A stretch of 64,000 nt of DNA from NCBI GenBank assembly GCA_038209555.1, contig JBBQXP010000002.1, positions 1 through 64,000 on the forward strand. Reading direction: 5' to 3'. The position numbers and the translations under genes are program-made. Shown in pieces: positions 25,271 to 32,785 of the stretch (position 1 is its first letter; each line of letters begins with the position of its first letter). The notes beneath the pieces were generated by a model. It made no database searches. It was not told where the DNA came from and saw only the letters and a program-made list of their open reading frames with translations. This DNA is from DASQGA01 sp038209555 (GTDB lineage Bacteria > Actinomycetota > Thermoleophilia > Gaiellales > Gaiellaceae).

Positions 25271-25743
25271 ATGTCGCTCACGCCCGTCGAGATTCGCCAT
25301 GTGAAGCTCGGCCGCCGCCTGGGCGGATACGACCGGCCGGCGACCGATGCCTTGCTCCTCAGGATCGCCGAGAGCTTTGAGGACGTCTGGCGCGAGCGAG
25401 CGGACCTTCGGGACGAGATCGAGCGCCTGGAGGGAGAGCTCGCCCGCTTCCGGGAGCTCGAGGTGCTCCTTCGGAACACGCTGGTCTCTGCCGAGCGCTC
25501 CGCAGACGAGCTCCGCGCGCAGGCCCATCGCGAAGCCGACGTGATTCTTGACGAGGCTCGCGTCAGGGCACGCGAGATCGAGGCGGTGCAGAGAGCGAGC
25601 GAGAACGCGTTCGCGCCGACATCAGGAGACTGAAGAACGTCGAGGCACAGATGCGCGCCGACTACCGTGCATTCCTCGTCACGGCGCTCGATCGGCTCGA
25701 GGGCGACACAGAGGAGCGCGAGACGCCGGGGCAAGCGGCCTGA
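25271..25743 (+). pseudogene. divIVA: DivIVA-family protein, frameshifted near the C-terminus
   Basis: ATG 25271 begins a DivIVA-type N-terminus (LTPVEIRHVKLGRRLGGYD) with the long coiled coil (RDEIERLEGELARFRELE). The frame hits a stop at 25631-25633 after RASENAFAPTSGD. In the other frame the coiled coil goes on to 25743 (RVRADIRRLKNVEAQMRADY, then RAFLVTALDRLEG). Adding one 4-base GCGA unit to the short repeat at about 25594-25604 joins the halves as QRASERERVRADIRRLKN, a perfect heptad continuation. So one repeat unit was lost, or the assembly is wrong. DivIVA marks curved membrane and directs polar growth or division. Confidence 0.7.
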
Positions 25744-25771
25744 ACGAGCAGGGGAGCCGCCTGCCCCTGGA

Positions 25772-25777
25772 TATACT
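25772..25777 (+). promoter_or_regulatory. Putative leaderless promoter -10 of DUF167 gene
   Basis: TATACT at 25772-25777 places the predicted transcription start at the GTG 25784. No clear -35 hexamer is seen, so support is modest. Confidence 0.4.
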
Positions 25778-25783
25778 CGACCG

Positions 25784-26065
25784 GTGTCGCCTGCCCGCTC
25801 CCGGCTGCGTCTGCACGTCTCCCCGGGGGGGCGGGAGACACGCGTGCTGGGGCGTCATGGCGACGGTTGGAAGGTGCGCGTAGCCGCTCACCCGGCGCGT
25901 GGGCGGGCCAACGAAGAGCTTCTACGGCATCTGGCCGAACGGCTCGGCCTGCCTCGCGATCGACTCGAGATCGTGTCGGGCGCGGGATCTCGCCGGAAGA
26001 CCGTTGCCCTAGCGGGCCTGGGGCAGGATGAGGCCGAGCGGCGCCTTGCAGGGGAGACGAGGTGA
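25784..26065 (+). CDS. DUF167 (YggU) family protein
   Basis: 93 residues from GTG 25784. Family landmarks: RLRLHVSPGGRETRV, WKVRVAAHPARGRANEELLRHLAE, and the C-terminal VSGAGSRRKTVALAG. Function unknown. It follows divIVA, as in many Gram-positive division clusters. A good -10 (TATACT, 25772-25777) ends 6 bases before the GTG, suggesting a leaderless transcript. Confidence 0.87.
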   Translation: MSPARSRLRLHVSPGGRETRVLGRHGDGWKVRVAAHPARGRANEELLRHLAERLGLPRDRLEIVSGAGSRRKTVALAGLGQDEAERRLAGETR

Positions 26066-26418
26066 CGTCCACTGATTACCGGGCGATCCTGCTGGAGGAG
26101 CGCGAGCGGGTCGAGCACTCCCTGAAGCTTCTCCACGTGGAGAACCCCTCGTCGAACGGTGACGAGACGGAAGAGGAGACGCCCGACAATCACGTGGGCG
26201 ACGCAGCATCGATCACTCTGGCACGCGAGATCGACAGTTCACTCGAAAGCAACCTGGGCCATGTTCGCGAGGCGATCGACCTCGCTCTGAAGCGAATCGA
26301 GGAGGGGACATTCGGAACGTGCACGAACTGCGGGAAGATGATCGCGGAGGCGCGCCTGGAGGCGATGCCGTACGCGACGAAGTGCATCGAGTGCAAGCGC
26401 CTCGAAGAGAGGGGTTGA
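26062..26418 (+). CDS. TraR/DksA C4-type zinc finger protein
   Basis: 118 residues from GTG 26062, overlapping the previous stop (GTGA). An N-terminal coiled coil (YRAILLEERERVEHSLKLL) is followed by a C4 zinc finger, CTNCGKMI and CIEC, preceded by IEEGTFGTC, all standard for DksA/TraR relatives and the RbpA-independent actinobacterial homologues. It may bind the RNA polymerase secondary channel. It lacks the DxxDxA tip of true DksA in an obvious form, so regulatory behaviour is uncertain. Confidence 0.88.
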   Translation: MTSTDYRAILLEERERVEHSLKLLHVENPSSNGDETEEETPDNHVGDAASITLAREIDSSLESNLGHVREAIDLALKRIEEGTFGTCTNCGKMIAEARLEAMPYATKCIECKRLEERG

Positions 26419-26486
26419 CCAACCCCGCTCCGCGGCTGATCGACGTTCGCGTCGGGTCGGCCACGGATGGTCGTGTCCCGATTTCG

Positions 26487-27008
26487 ATGGCCGCTCGGTC
26501 GCTCTCGGCGCAGCCGTTCCACTGGCTCGCTCTCTTCGCCGTCGCGTTCGCCGCGCTGGTCGCCGACCAGCTGACGAAGCAGCTCGTTGTCACCCAGCTC
26601 GCCCTCGGGCAGTCCTTTCACGTCGCGGGCCCGCTTGAGATTCACCACGTCCGGAACTCTGGGATCGCATTCGGCATCTTCTCGACCTGGGCTTCCGCGG
26701 TCACGATCCTGACTGCGGTCGCAATCGCCTGGATGGTCGGCTACTTCGCGAAGGCGGGGGCCCGCCATCCGATCCTCCCGGTTGCGCTCGGGTTCCTGAT
26801 CGGCGGCAGCCTCGGGAACCTGGTCGACCGCGTCCGGCTAGGCCATGTCACCGACTTCCTGGACATCAGCTTCTGGCCTGCGTTCAACCTCGCAGACACG
26901 TTCATCGTCCTGGGCGTGGTCATCCTGATGGCGACGATCATCTCGGCCGAGCGCTCGCCGCGGAAGCTGCACCGGCGCCTACCCAGGACGAACGGGCGAG
27001 ATGATTGA
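26487..27008 (+). CDS. lspA: Lipoprotein signal peptidase LspA
   Basis: 173 residues from ATG 26487; an in-frame TTG at 26415 overlapping the previous stop would give a 24-residue longer form. Four membrane helices. Catalytic Asp residues are in GGSLGNLVDRVRLGHVTDF and FNLADTFIVLG, with HHVRNSGIAFGIF between. The enzyme cleaves the signal peptide of diacylglyceryl-modified prolipoproteins; at least two such lipoproteins are encoded in the window. Its 3' end lies in the palindromic repeat at 27000. Confidence 0.92.
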   Translation: MAARSLSAQPFHWLALFAVAFAALVADQLTKQLVVTQLALGQSFHVAGPLEIHHVRNSGIAFGIFSTWASAVTILTAVAIAWMVGYFAKAGARHPILPVALGFLIGGSLGNLVDRVRLGHVTDFLDISFWPAFNLADTFIVLGVVILMATIISAERSPRKLHRRLPRTNGRDD

Positions 27009-27081
27009 TCGACGATTACCGCCCCCACGGATGCCGGCCCAGACACGGCGCCGTGGGCCCGCCAATCAGCGACCAACCATC
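27000..27081. repeat. Palindromic intergenic repeat, copy A
   Basis: A long imperfect inverted repeat: arms 27000-27030 and 27051-27081 pair over about 31 positions (GATGATTGATCG against GATGGTTGGTCG, then CCCACGG/CCGTGGG near the centre). It overlaps the lspA stop and ends 2 bases before the rluD start. Right arm ends in ACCAACCATCTAG like the other copies at 31965, 33574 and 41901. Confidence 0.75.
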
Positions 27082-27083
27082 TA

Positions 27084-27986
27084 GTGCCGCGAAGAGCTCT
27101 CGTCGTGCCGCCCGAGGCGGCCGGCGAGCGGCTCGACCGCTTCCTCGGGGCTCTCGACGACGTTGGCTCGCGCGCGGCCGCCGAACGGCTGCTCGACGCG
27201 GGCAAGGTTTTAGTCGACGGTGCGAGGCGCCCGAAGAGCCACCGGCTCACGGCTGGAGAGCCGATCGAATTCGAGGCACCCGAGCGTGAGCCAAGCGCGC
27301 TCGAGCCAGAGAATCTCGACCTGCGCGTTGTCTGGGAGGACGAGCACCTGCTCGTCGTCGACAAGCCGGCTGGAGTCGTCGTGCACCCCTCGGCCGGCCA
27401 CCGCACCGGCACGCTCGTTCACGGGCTCCTCGCACATGACATCGCCGGCGGCGGGGAAGCCGGCCGGCCGGGGATCGTCCATCGTCTCGACCGGGACACT
27501 TCGGGGCTTCTGGTCGTCGCCCGTTCCGACGAGGCCCATCGCAGGCTGCAGCGTCTCCTGAGAAACCGGAAGCTCGCGAGAGAGTACCTGGCCCTGGTGA
27601 GAGGACGGCCGCGGTCACGCGAGGGGCGTATAGAGGCGCCGATCGGTCGCGACCGCCACGATGCGACGCGGATCTCCCTCGACTCGGCCGCTCCCCGTGA
27701 GGCGATCACGCACTTCGACGCGATCGAGCTCTTACCGGCCCACTCCCTGCTCCGGGTGCGGCTCGAGACGGGGAGGACGCACCAGATCCGGGTACACTTA
27801 GCGGCGATCGACCTCCCGGTTTCCGGCGACCCGCTCTACGGCGTCAAAGGCGACCTCGGGCTCGAGCGCCAGTTCCTGCACGCCGCCCGGATTGTCTTCC
27901 CGCATCCGTTCGGAGACGAGTCGGTCGAGGTGGAGTCCGCTCTGCCGGCCGACCTGGCTGACGCGCTCGACCGTGCTCGGGCCTAG
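27084..27986 (+). CDS. rluD: RluA-family 23S rRNA pseudouridine synthase (RluD-like)
   Basis: 300 residues from GTG 27084. Residues about 10-70 form an S4 RNA-binding domain (GERLDRFLGALDDVGSR); the synthase domain has the catalytic Asp in VHRLDRDTSGLLVVAR, plus DKPAGVVVHPSAGH and ETGRTHQIRVHL. Target position is most likely helix 69 of 23S rRNA by family, but that is inference. It follows lspA, the usual actinobacterial order. Its stop overlaps the convergent GGDEF gene by 4 bp. Confidence 0.92.
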   Translation: MPRRALVVPPEAAGERLDRFLGALDDVGSRAAAERLLDAGKVLVDGARRPKSHRLTAGEPIEFEAPEREPSALEPENLDLRVVWEDEHLLVVDKPAGVVVHPSAGHRTGTLVHGLLAHDIAGGGEAGRPGIVHRLDRDTSGLLVVARSDEAHRRLQRLLRNRKLAREYLALVRGRPRSREGRIEAPIGRDRHDATRISLDSAAPREAITHFDAIELLPAHSLLRVRLETGRTHQIRVHLAAIDLPVSGDPLYGVKGDLGLERQFLHAARIVFPHPFGDESVEVESALPADLADALDRARA

Positions 27987-28762
27987 GCTGCGCGGACCGT
28001 CTTCGACTCGTAGAGGCGCCGGTCGGCCAGGCCGAAGAGCTGCTCCGGGCCGACACAGCCGTCAGCCAGAGTGGCCGCCCCGGCGCTGACCGAGAGCTCG
28101 GCCGGCATGCCCTCGTGCAAGCGGTCGAGGAAGGCTCCCGCCGAGCTCTGATCCGCCTGCAGGAGCAACGCACCGAACTCATCGCCCCCGAGCCGCCCGA
28201 CCGCGTCCGTCTCGCGAACCGTCTGCGCGAGCGCCCGCCCGAAGGCGCGCAGCAGGCGGTCACCCTCCTGGTGCCCTTCCGTGTCGTTCGTCACCTTGAA
28301 GTGGTCGAGGTCGAGAAGCACGAGAGCAAGCCGGCCCCGGTAGCGCTGCGCACGCGCAAGCTCCCGGCCGACGAGGTCGTGGAAGGCCCGATGATGCAGG
28401 AGTCCCGTCAGGGGGTCCCGCCGAGCCAGCTCGGCCAGGCCGCCGGTGACCTGTCCGAAGTAGAGGAGCAGGCAGTGGTCGAGTGTTTCGCGAGCCCCGC
28501 GCTCGCCATGCCGCTCGAGCACGCGGCCGAGGGCGAGGAGCTCTGCGACGACCTCGACCTGGCCCAGACCGAGCCCCTCGCGCTCGCGGGCGTAGTCTGC
28601 CGCGAGCTCGGCCGGGTCGCCGCCTGCATCGAGGGCGGCGATGAACGACGGAAGCGTCCCGAGCTGCCCCAGGCGGCCGAGGCGGGCGAGCGAGGGTGCG
28701 CCGCCTTCGCGGAGCGCCTCGTCGACGGTCTCGACCGCAAGATCCCACGCAGATGCCCTCAG
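27983..28762 (-). CDS. Diguanylate cyclase (GGDEF domain)
   Basis: About 259 residues. The C-terminal GGDEF domain has DPLTGLLHHRAFHDLVGREL, LDLDHFKVTNDTEGH and an intact active site RLGGDEFGALL; RETD five residues before GGDEF is a canonical product-inhibition I-site. The N-terminal 95 residues are helical and contain no known sensor or membrane helix, so it is cytoplasmic. It should make cyclic di-GMP. No standard start is suitably placed: CTG 28762 is proposed, and the open frame without a standard start continues into the rpsB leader on the other strand. Confidence 0.82.
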   Translation of the reverse strand: MRASAWDLAVETVDEALREGGAPSLARLGRLGQLGTLPSFIAALDAGGDPAELAADYAREREGLGLGQVEVVAELLALGRVLERHGERGARETLDHCLLLYFGQVTGGLAELARRDPLTGLLHHRAFHDLVGRELARAQRYRGRLALVLLDLDHFKVTNDTEGHQEGDRLLRAFGRALAQTVRETDAVGRLGGDEFGALLLQADQSSAGAFLDRLHEGMPAELSVSAGAATLADGCVGPEQLFGLADRRLYESKTVRAA

Positions 28763-28797
28763 AACCCCGATGCCGCCAGGGTACGGATCGGGTCGGC

Positions 28798-28803
28798 TAG
28801 AAT
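28798..28803 (+). promoter_or_regulatory. rpsB promoter -10
   Basis: TAGAAT at 28798-28803 is one base from consensus and would give a leader of about 108 bases before rpsB. A clear -35 is not seen. On the opposite strand the same site reads TATTCT and could serve the GGDEF gene. Confidence 0.5.
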
Positions 28804-28824
28804 ACAGCGGTTTCCGTCTTCTAC

Positions 28825-28893
28825 CCGGTGGACTTCGGGCGGGTGGCGGTGCCGGGGTTTGTCCCCGGTTCCACCCGTCTCCACCGGCTTTTT
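28825..28893 (+). terminator. Structured rpsB leader ending in a terminator-like hairpin (candidate attenuator)
   Basis: Three nested perfect stems: 28825-28832/28880-28887 (CCGGTGGA/TCCACCGG), 28840-28846/28871-28877 (CGGGTGG/CCACCCG), 28852-28857/28863-28868 (CCGGGG/CCCCGG, loop TTTGT), with CTTCGGG bulged on the 5' side, followed immediately by CTTTTT (28888-28893). A GC stem plus T run is an intrinsic terminator. The upstream gene reads the other way, so the structure belongs to the rpsB transcript and is best read as an attenuator or S2-binding leader. Confidence 0.65.
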
Positions 28894-28917
28894 CACTCAA
28901 CCGAGGAGGATCTGAAC

Positions 28918-29847
28918 GTGTCCGTCGTCTCGATGCGCGAGCTCCTGGAGGCCGGGGTGCATTTCGGCCACCAGACTCGACGCTGGAACCCCAAGATGCG
29001 CCGCTTTCTCTTCACCGAGCGCGGCGGCATCTACATCATCGACCTGCAACAGACCCTGTCGCTCCTGGAGCAAGCCCATGCGTTCGCCCGGAACATCGCC
29101 GAGCGAGGGGGGTCCGTCCTTTTCGTGGGGACGAAGAAGCAAGCGCAGGATTCGGTTGCCGAGCAGGCGAAGCGCGTGGAGATGCCGTACGTGAACCACC
29201 GCTGGCTGGGCGGGCTGCTCACGAACTGGCGCACGATCTCGGAGCGCCTGGAACGACTCCACGAGCTCCGGCGTCGAAAGGACGAGGGACAGCTCGACCT
29301 GCTTCCGCCCAAGGAGCGCATCGCCATGGAGGCCGAGCTCGAGAAACTCGAGGCGAACCTCGGCGGCGTGGCTGACATGAAGCGCCTACCCGACGCGGTC
29401 TTCGTGGTCGACCTGAAGAAGGAGCAGCTGGCGATCCGCGAGGCGCGCCGGCTCGGCCTGCCGGTAATCGGGCTCGTGGACACAAACTGCGACCCCGACG
29501 ACGCCGACTATGTGATTCCCGGTAACGATGACGCGATCCGCTCGTGCGGCCTGATCGTGAAGGTTCTCGCGGACGGGATCGCCGCCGGAAAGAGCCTCGT
29601 CACCGAGACGGAAATCTCTCAGACGAACGGCCGCGTCGAGGATCCAGTGGGCACGCCGGATGTCGAGCCCCCGGCTCCGGAGCCGGAGGAAGTCTCGACG
29701 GAAGCGGCGGCCGAGCCTCAGCCGGAGCCCGCGCCCGGGGCCGCCCCAGATCTGCTGGAACCAGGCGCGGCCCCTGACGACACCCGCGGCGAGCGGCCGG
29801 GCACCGGCGCCGCCGCGCAGGCGGAGTCTGAGGGCAGCCCGGCGTGA
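28918..29847 (+). CDS. rpsB: 30S ribosomal protein S2
   Basis: 309 residues from GTG 28918 with GAGGAGG 8 bases upstream. MRELLEAGVHFGHQTRRWNPKM, LVDTNCDPD-type and MKRLPDAVFVVD segments are typical of S2. The family is about 230-260 residues long; here about 70 extra C-terminal residues form a low-complexity tail rich in Pro, Glu and Ala (for example EPEEVSTEAAAEPQPEP). Such acidic tails occur in some actinobacteria. First gene of the operon rpsB-tsf-pyrH-frr; tsf overlaps by 4 bp. Confidence 0.95.
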   Translation: MSVVSMRELLEAGVHFGHQTRRWNPKMRRFLFTERGGIYIIDLQQTLSLLEQAHAFARNIAERGGSVLFVGTKKQAQDSVAEQAKRVEMPYVNHRWLGGLLTNWRTISERLERLHELRRRKDEGQLDLLPPKERIAMEAELEKLEANLGGVADMKRLPDAVFVVDLKKEQLAIREARRLGLPVIGLVDTNCDPDDADYVIPGNDDAIRSCGLIVKVLADGIAAGKSLVTETEISQTNGRVEDPVGTPDVEPPAPEPEEVSTEAAAEPQPEPAPGAAPDLLEPGAAPDDTRGERPGTGAAAQAESEGSPA

Positions 29848-30641
29848 CCGAGATCAGCGCCAAGCTGGTCAAGGAGCTCCGAGACATGACCGGCGCCGGG
29901 ATGATGGAATGCAAGCGTGCTCTGGTCGAGACGGGCGGAAACGTCGAGGAAGCACAACGACTCCTCCGGGAGAAGGGAATTGCCTCAGCCGGAAAGCGCG
30001 CGGGCCGGGAGACGACCGAGGGCAAGGTGCTCGCCGACGTCGAGGACAGCCGCGGAGCCATGATCGCCGTCGGATGCGAAACCGAGCCCGTGTCGAAGAA
30101 TGAGGACTTCCTGCGCTACGCCCGGCGGATTCTGGAGGTCGTCAGCGAGCAGGGGCCCGATGCAGTCGCCGAGCTGGAGGAGGAGCGCCTCGCGCTGATT
30201 GCCCGGATCGGCGAGAACATCGCCGTTCGCGGGGCGGCGAGGATGCAGTCCCTGAACGGAGAGGTGCTGGAGGCGTACGTCCACCGGCCCGCCGAGAAGA
30301 TCGGGGTGCTGCTTCGGCTCGCCGGAGGGGACCGGGACCTGGCGCGCATGCTTGCCCAGCACATCTCCTTCGCGAACCCGCAGTACGCCTCTCGCGACGA
30401 GGTGCCTGACGACGCGATCTCCGGCGAGCGCGCGATCTACGAAAAGCTTCCGGACGTGGTCTCGAAGCCCGAGCAAGTGCGGCCCAAGATCGTTGAGGGG
30501 ATGCTGGGCAAGCGCTTCTTCGCGGAGGTCGTCCTCGCTGACCAGCCGTGGATCCACGAGACGTCCATGACCGTGGGGAAGGCCCTCGAGGAGCGAGGCG
30601 CCGAGGTCCGCGAGTTCGTGCGCTTCGCCCTGGCAGAGTGA
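29844..30641 (+). CDS. tsf: Elongation factor Ts
   Basis: 265 residues from GTG 29844, overlapping rpsB (GTGA). N-terminal UBA-like domain with VKELRDMTGAGMMECKRAL, then VGCETEPVSKNEDF and HISFANPQYASRDEVP in the EF-Tu-binding core. It exchanges GDP on EF-Tu. The gene order rpsB-tsf-pyrH-frr is almost universal. Full length. Confidence 0.96.
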   Translation: MTEISAKLVKELRDMTGAGMMECKRALVETGGNVEEAQRLLREKGIASAGKRAGRETTEGKVLADVEDSRGAMIAVGCETEPVSKNEDFLRYARRILEVVSEQGPDAVAELEEERLALIARIGENIAVRGAARMQSLNGEVLEAYVHRPAEKIGVLLRLAGGDRDLARMLAQHISFANPQYASRDEVPDDAISGERAIYEKLPDVVSKPEQVRPKIVEGMLGKRFFAEVVLADQPWIHETSMTVGKALEERGAEVREFVRFALAE

Positions 30642-31414
30642 GCGCCCACGCAGAAAGCGGCGTCCTCGGAGAGCCCGCCACGGGAGGCGCCGCCTTCGGG
30701 CGTATCCTCCTGAAGCTCTCTGGAGAGGCCCTCATGGGGGGCAGGGACTATGGAATCGACCCGGCGCGGATCAAAGCGATCTCGCATGAGGTGAAGCAGG
30801 TTCACGACCTCGGGGTCGAAGTCGCGCTCGTCCTCGGCGCCGGCAACATCTATCGCGGGATCGAGGCCGCGGCGGAGGGGATGGACCGTGCCACGGGCGA
30901 CTACGCGGGCATGCTCGCGACCCTGCTCAACTGCCTGGCCGTCCAGGACGCCCTGGAGCGGCTGGGAATCCACACACGTGTTCTCTCGGCCATCAACGTG
31001 AGCGAGGTGGCAGAGCCCTACATCCGCCGGCGGGCCATGCGACACCTCGAGAAGAAGCGCGTCGTCATCTTCGCTGCGGGCACGGGGAACCCGTTCTTTA
31101 CCACCGACACGGCGGCCGCGCTACGCGCGCTCGAGGTGGGCGCGGAGGCGCTCCTGATGGGGAAGAACGGCGTCGACGGGGTTTACGACGGAGATCCGCA
31201 GGTGGACTCGAGCGCGAGCTTTCTCGCCGAGCTCACGCACCGCGAGGCACTCGAGCGCGGCCTCAAGGTCATGGATACGACCGCGCTCTCGCTCTGCATG
31301 GACAATGGCCTGCCGATCTACGTCTTCGGCCTCGACGACGCGGCGAACATCGAGCGCGTCGCCCGGGGCGAGCGAGTCGGCACGATCATCTCAACCCCCC
31401 GGAGGAGCGCATGA
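30638..31414 (+). CDS. pyrH: UMP kinase
   Basis: 258 residues from GTG 30638, overlapping tsf (GTGA). Amino-acid-kinase fold: ILLKLSGEALMG, VLGAGNIYRG, FAAGTGNPFFTTDTAAALRA, LLMGKNGVDGVYDGDP and MDTTALSLCMDNGLPI. The enzyme makes UDP from UMP with ATP for nucleotide and cell-wall precursor synthesis. The N-terminus carries about 20 residues before the first strand, slightly more than usual. frr overlaps by 4 bp. Confidence 0.95.
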   Translation: MSAHAESGVLGEPATGGAAFGRILLKLSGEALMGGRDYGIDPARIKAISHEVKQVHDLGVEVALVLGAGNIYRGIEAAAEGMDRATGDYAGMLATLLNCLAVQDALERLGIHTRVLSAINVSEVAEPYIRRRAMRHLEKKRVVIFAAGTGNPFFTTDTAAALRALEVGAEALLMGKNGVDGVYDGDPQVDSSASFLAELTHREALERGLKVMDTTALSLCMDNGLPIYVFGLDDAANIERVARGERVGTIISTPRRSA

Positions 31415-31968
31415 TCGACGATCTTCTGAAGGATGCCGACCGGCGTATGGACAAGTCCGTCGAGGCGGCCGCCCACGAGTTCACGACGGTGCGAACGAGC
31501 CGCGCGTCGACCGGGCTTCTCGATCGCATCGAGATCGACTATTACGGGCAGAAGACGCCCTTGAAGCAGCTCGCAACGGTGAACGTCCCCGAACCCCGGC
31601 TTCTGACCGTCCAGCCCTACGACCCCGGCTCGCTGAAGACGATCGAGCGGGCGATCCAGGAGTCGGATCTCGGCCTGACGCCCTCGAACGACGGCAAGGT
31701 GATCCGCTTGCCGATCCCACAGCTCACAGAGGAGCGCCGCAAGGAGCTCGTCAAGGTCGTACGGCACCTAGCCGAGGAGGGGCGAGTCGCGGTCCGGAAC
31801 ATCCGCCGGGACGTCATGCACGACCTGAAGGAGCTCGTCAAGGAGGGGGACGTGGGAGACGACGAAGAGCGGCGAGCAGAGGAGCGGGCGCAGAAGCTGA
31901 CGGACGACCATGTGAAGCGGATCGACGAGCTCCTGAAGCGCAAGGAAGAGGAGATCATGGAGGTCTAG
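31411..31968 (+). CDS. frr: Ribosome recycling factor
   Basis: 185 residues from ATG 31411 overlapping pyrH (ATGA). FTTVRTSRASTGLLDRIEIDYYG, PLKQLATVNVPEPRLL, LTEERRKELVKVVRHLAEEGRVAVRNIRRD are textbook RRF. It splits post-termination ribosomes with EF-G. The TAG stop is part of a palindromic repeat (31965). Confidence 0.96.
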   Translation: MIDDLLKDADRRMDKSVEAAAHEFTTVRTSRASTGLLDRIEIDYYGQKTPLKQLATVNVPEPRLLTVQPYDPGSLKTIERAIQESDLGLTPSNDGKVIRLPIPQLTEERRKELVKVVRHLAEEGRVAVRNIRRDVMHDLKELVKEGDVGDDEERRAEERAQKLTDDHVKRIDELLKRKEEEIMEV

Positions 31969-32001
31969 ATGGTCGACGCCAATCACCGATCAACCATCTA
32001 G
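31965..32001. repeat. Palindromic intergenic repeat, copy B
   Basis: Perfect 9-bp inverted repeat CTAGATGGT (31965-31973) / ACCATCTAG (31993-32001) with a 19-base centre GACGCCAATCACCGATCA region. The left CTAG contains the frr stop codon. It is the shortest, cleanest member of the family seen at 27000, 33574 and 41901. Confidence 0.8.
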
Positions 32002-32025
32002 CCCTCGGGCTCCTTCCCGCCGGCG

Positions 32026-32775
32026 ATGAGCCTCCTGACCAAGCTGCGGACGCTGCGGAGCCTGAAGCCGCTCCGCGAAGGCGATCTTCCCGAGGTCGCG
32101 CGCTCGATCGCGATCATCATGGACGGGAACGGGCGCTGGGCCCGCAGGCGGCACTTGCCCGTGGCCGCCGGGCATCGTGCCGGGACGCGGGCGCTGCGGA
32201 GGACCGTCGAGGCTTCAATAGACCTCGGCATCGAGTCCCTCTGCGTCTACGCGTTCTCGACCGAGAACTGGTCGCGTCCGCCGGCCGAGGTCGAGTCGCT
32301 CATGGAGATCTTCATCGAGACGATCGAGCGCGAGCTCCCCGACCTCGTGGAGCAGGGCGTCCGGGTGCGGTTCATCGGCCGGCGCGACCGGGCCACGCCC
32401 GCCCTCCGCCGGAAGATGGCCGAGCTCGAGGACGACACGCTCTCGAACGACCGTCTGAGCCTCTGGATCGCCTTCGACTACGGCGGTCGGGACGAGGTCG
32501 TCGAGGCGACCCGACGGCTCGTCCAGGACGGAGTCGACTCGAGGGACGTGGACGAGAACGCCATCGCCTCACGGCTCTACGCTCCCGAGATGCCCGAGCC
32601 CGACCTCCTCATCCGCACATCCGGGGAGCTTCGCGTCTCGAACTTCCTCCTCTGGCAGCTCGCCTACACGGAGCTTGTATTCGTCGAGACGCTCTGGCCG
32701 GACTTCGGCGAGCGCCACCTGCGGCAGGCGCTCGGGGAGTACGCCGGCCGCCGTCGGCGCTTCGGCGGCAGGTAG
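32026..32775 (+). CDS. uppS: Undecaprenyl diphosphate synthase (cis-prenyltransferase)
   Basis: 249 residues from ATG 32026. IAIIMDGNGRWARRR carries the catalytic Asp and the P-loop-like diphosphate site; VYAFSTENWSRP, LWIAFDYGGRDEV, PDLLIRTSGELRVSNFLLWQ and TELVFVETLWPDF complete the family signature. The product, after dephosphorylation, is the lipid carrier for peptidoglycan. Next to cdsA, dxr and rseP, a conserved order. Length is typical; product chain length cannot be judged. Confidence 0.95.
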   Translation: MSLLTKLRTLRSLKPLREGDLPEVARSIAIIMDGNGRWARRRHLPVAAGHRAGTRALRRTVEASIDLGIESLCVYAFSTENWSRPPAEVESLMEIFIETIERELPDLVEQGVRVRFIGRRDRATPALRRKMAELEDDTLSNDRLSLWIAFDYGGRDEVVEATRRLVQDGVDSRDVDENAIASRLYAPEMPEPDLLIRTSGELRVSNFLLWQLAYTELVFVETLWPDFGERHLRQALGEYAGRRRRFGGR

Positions 32776-32785
32776 AGCAGTCAGC

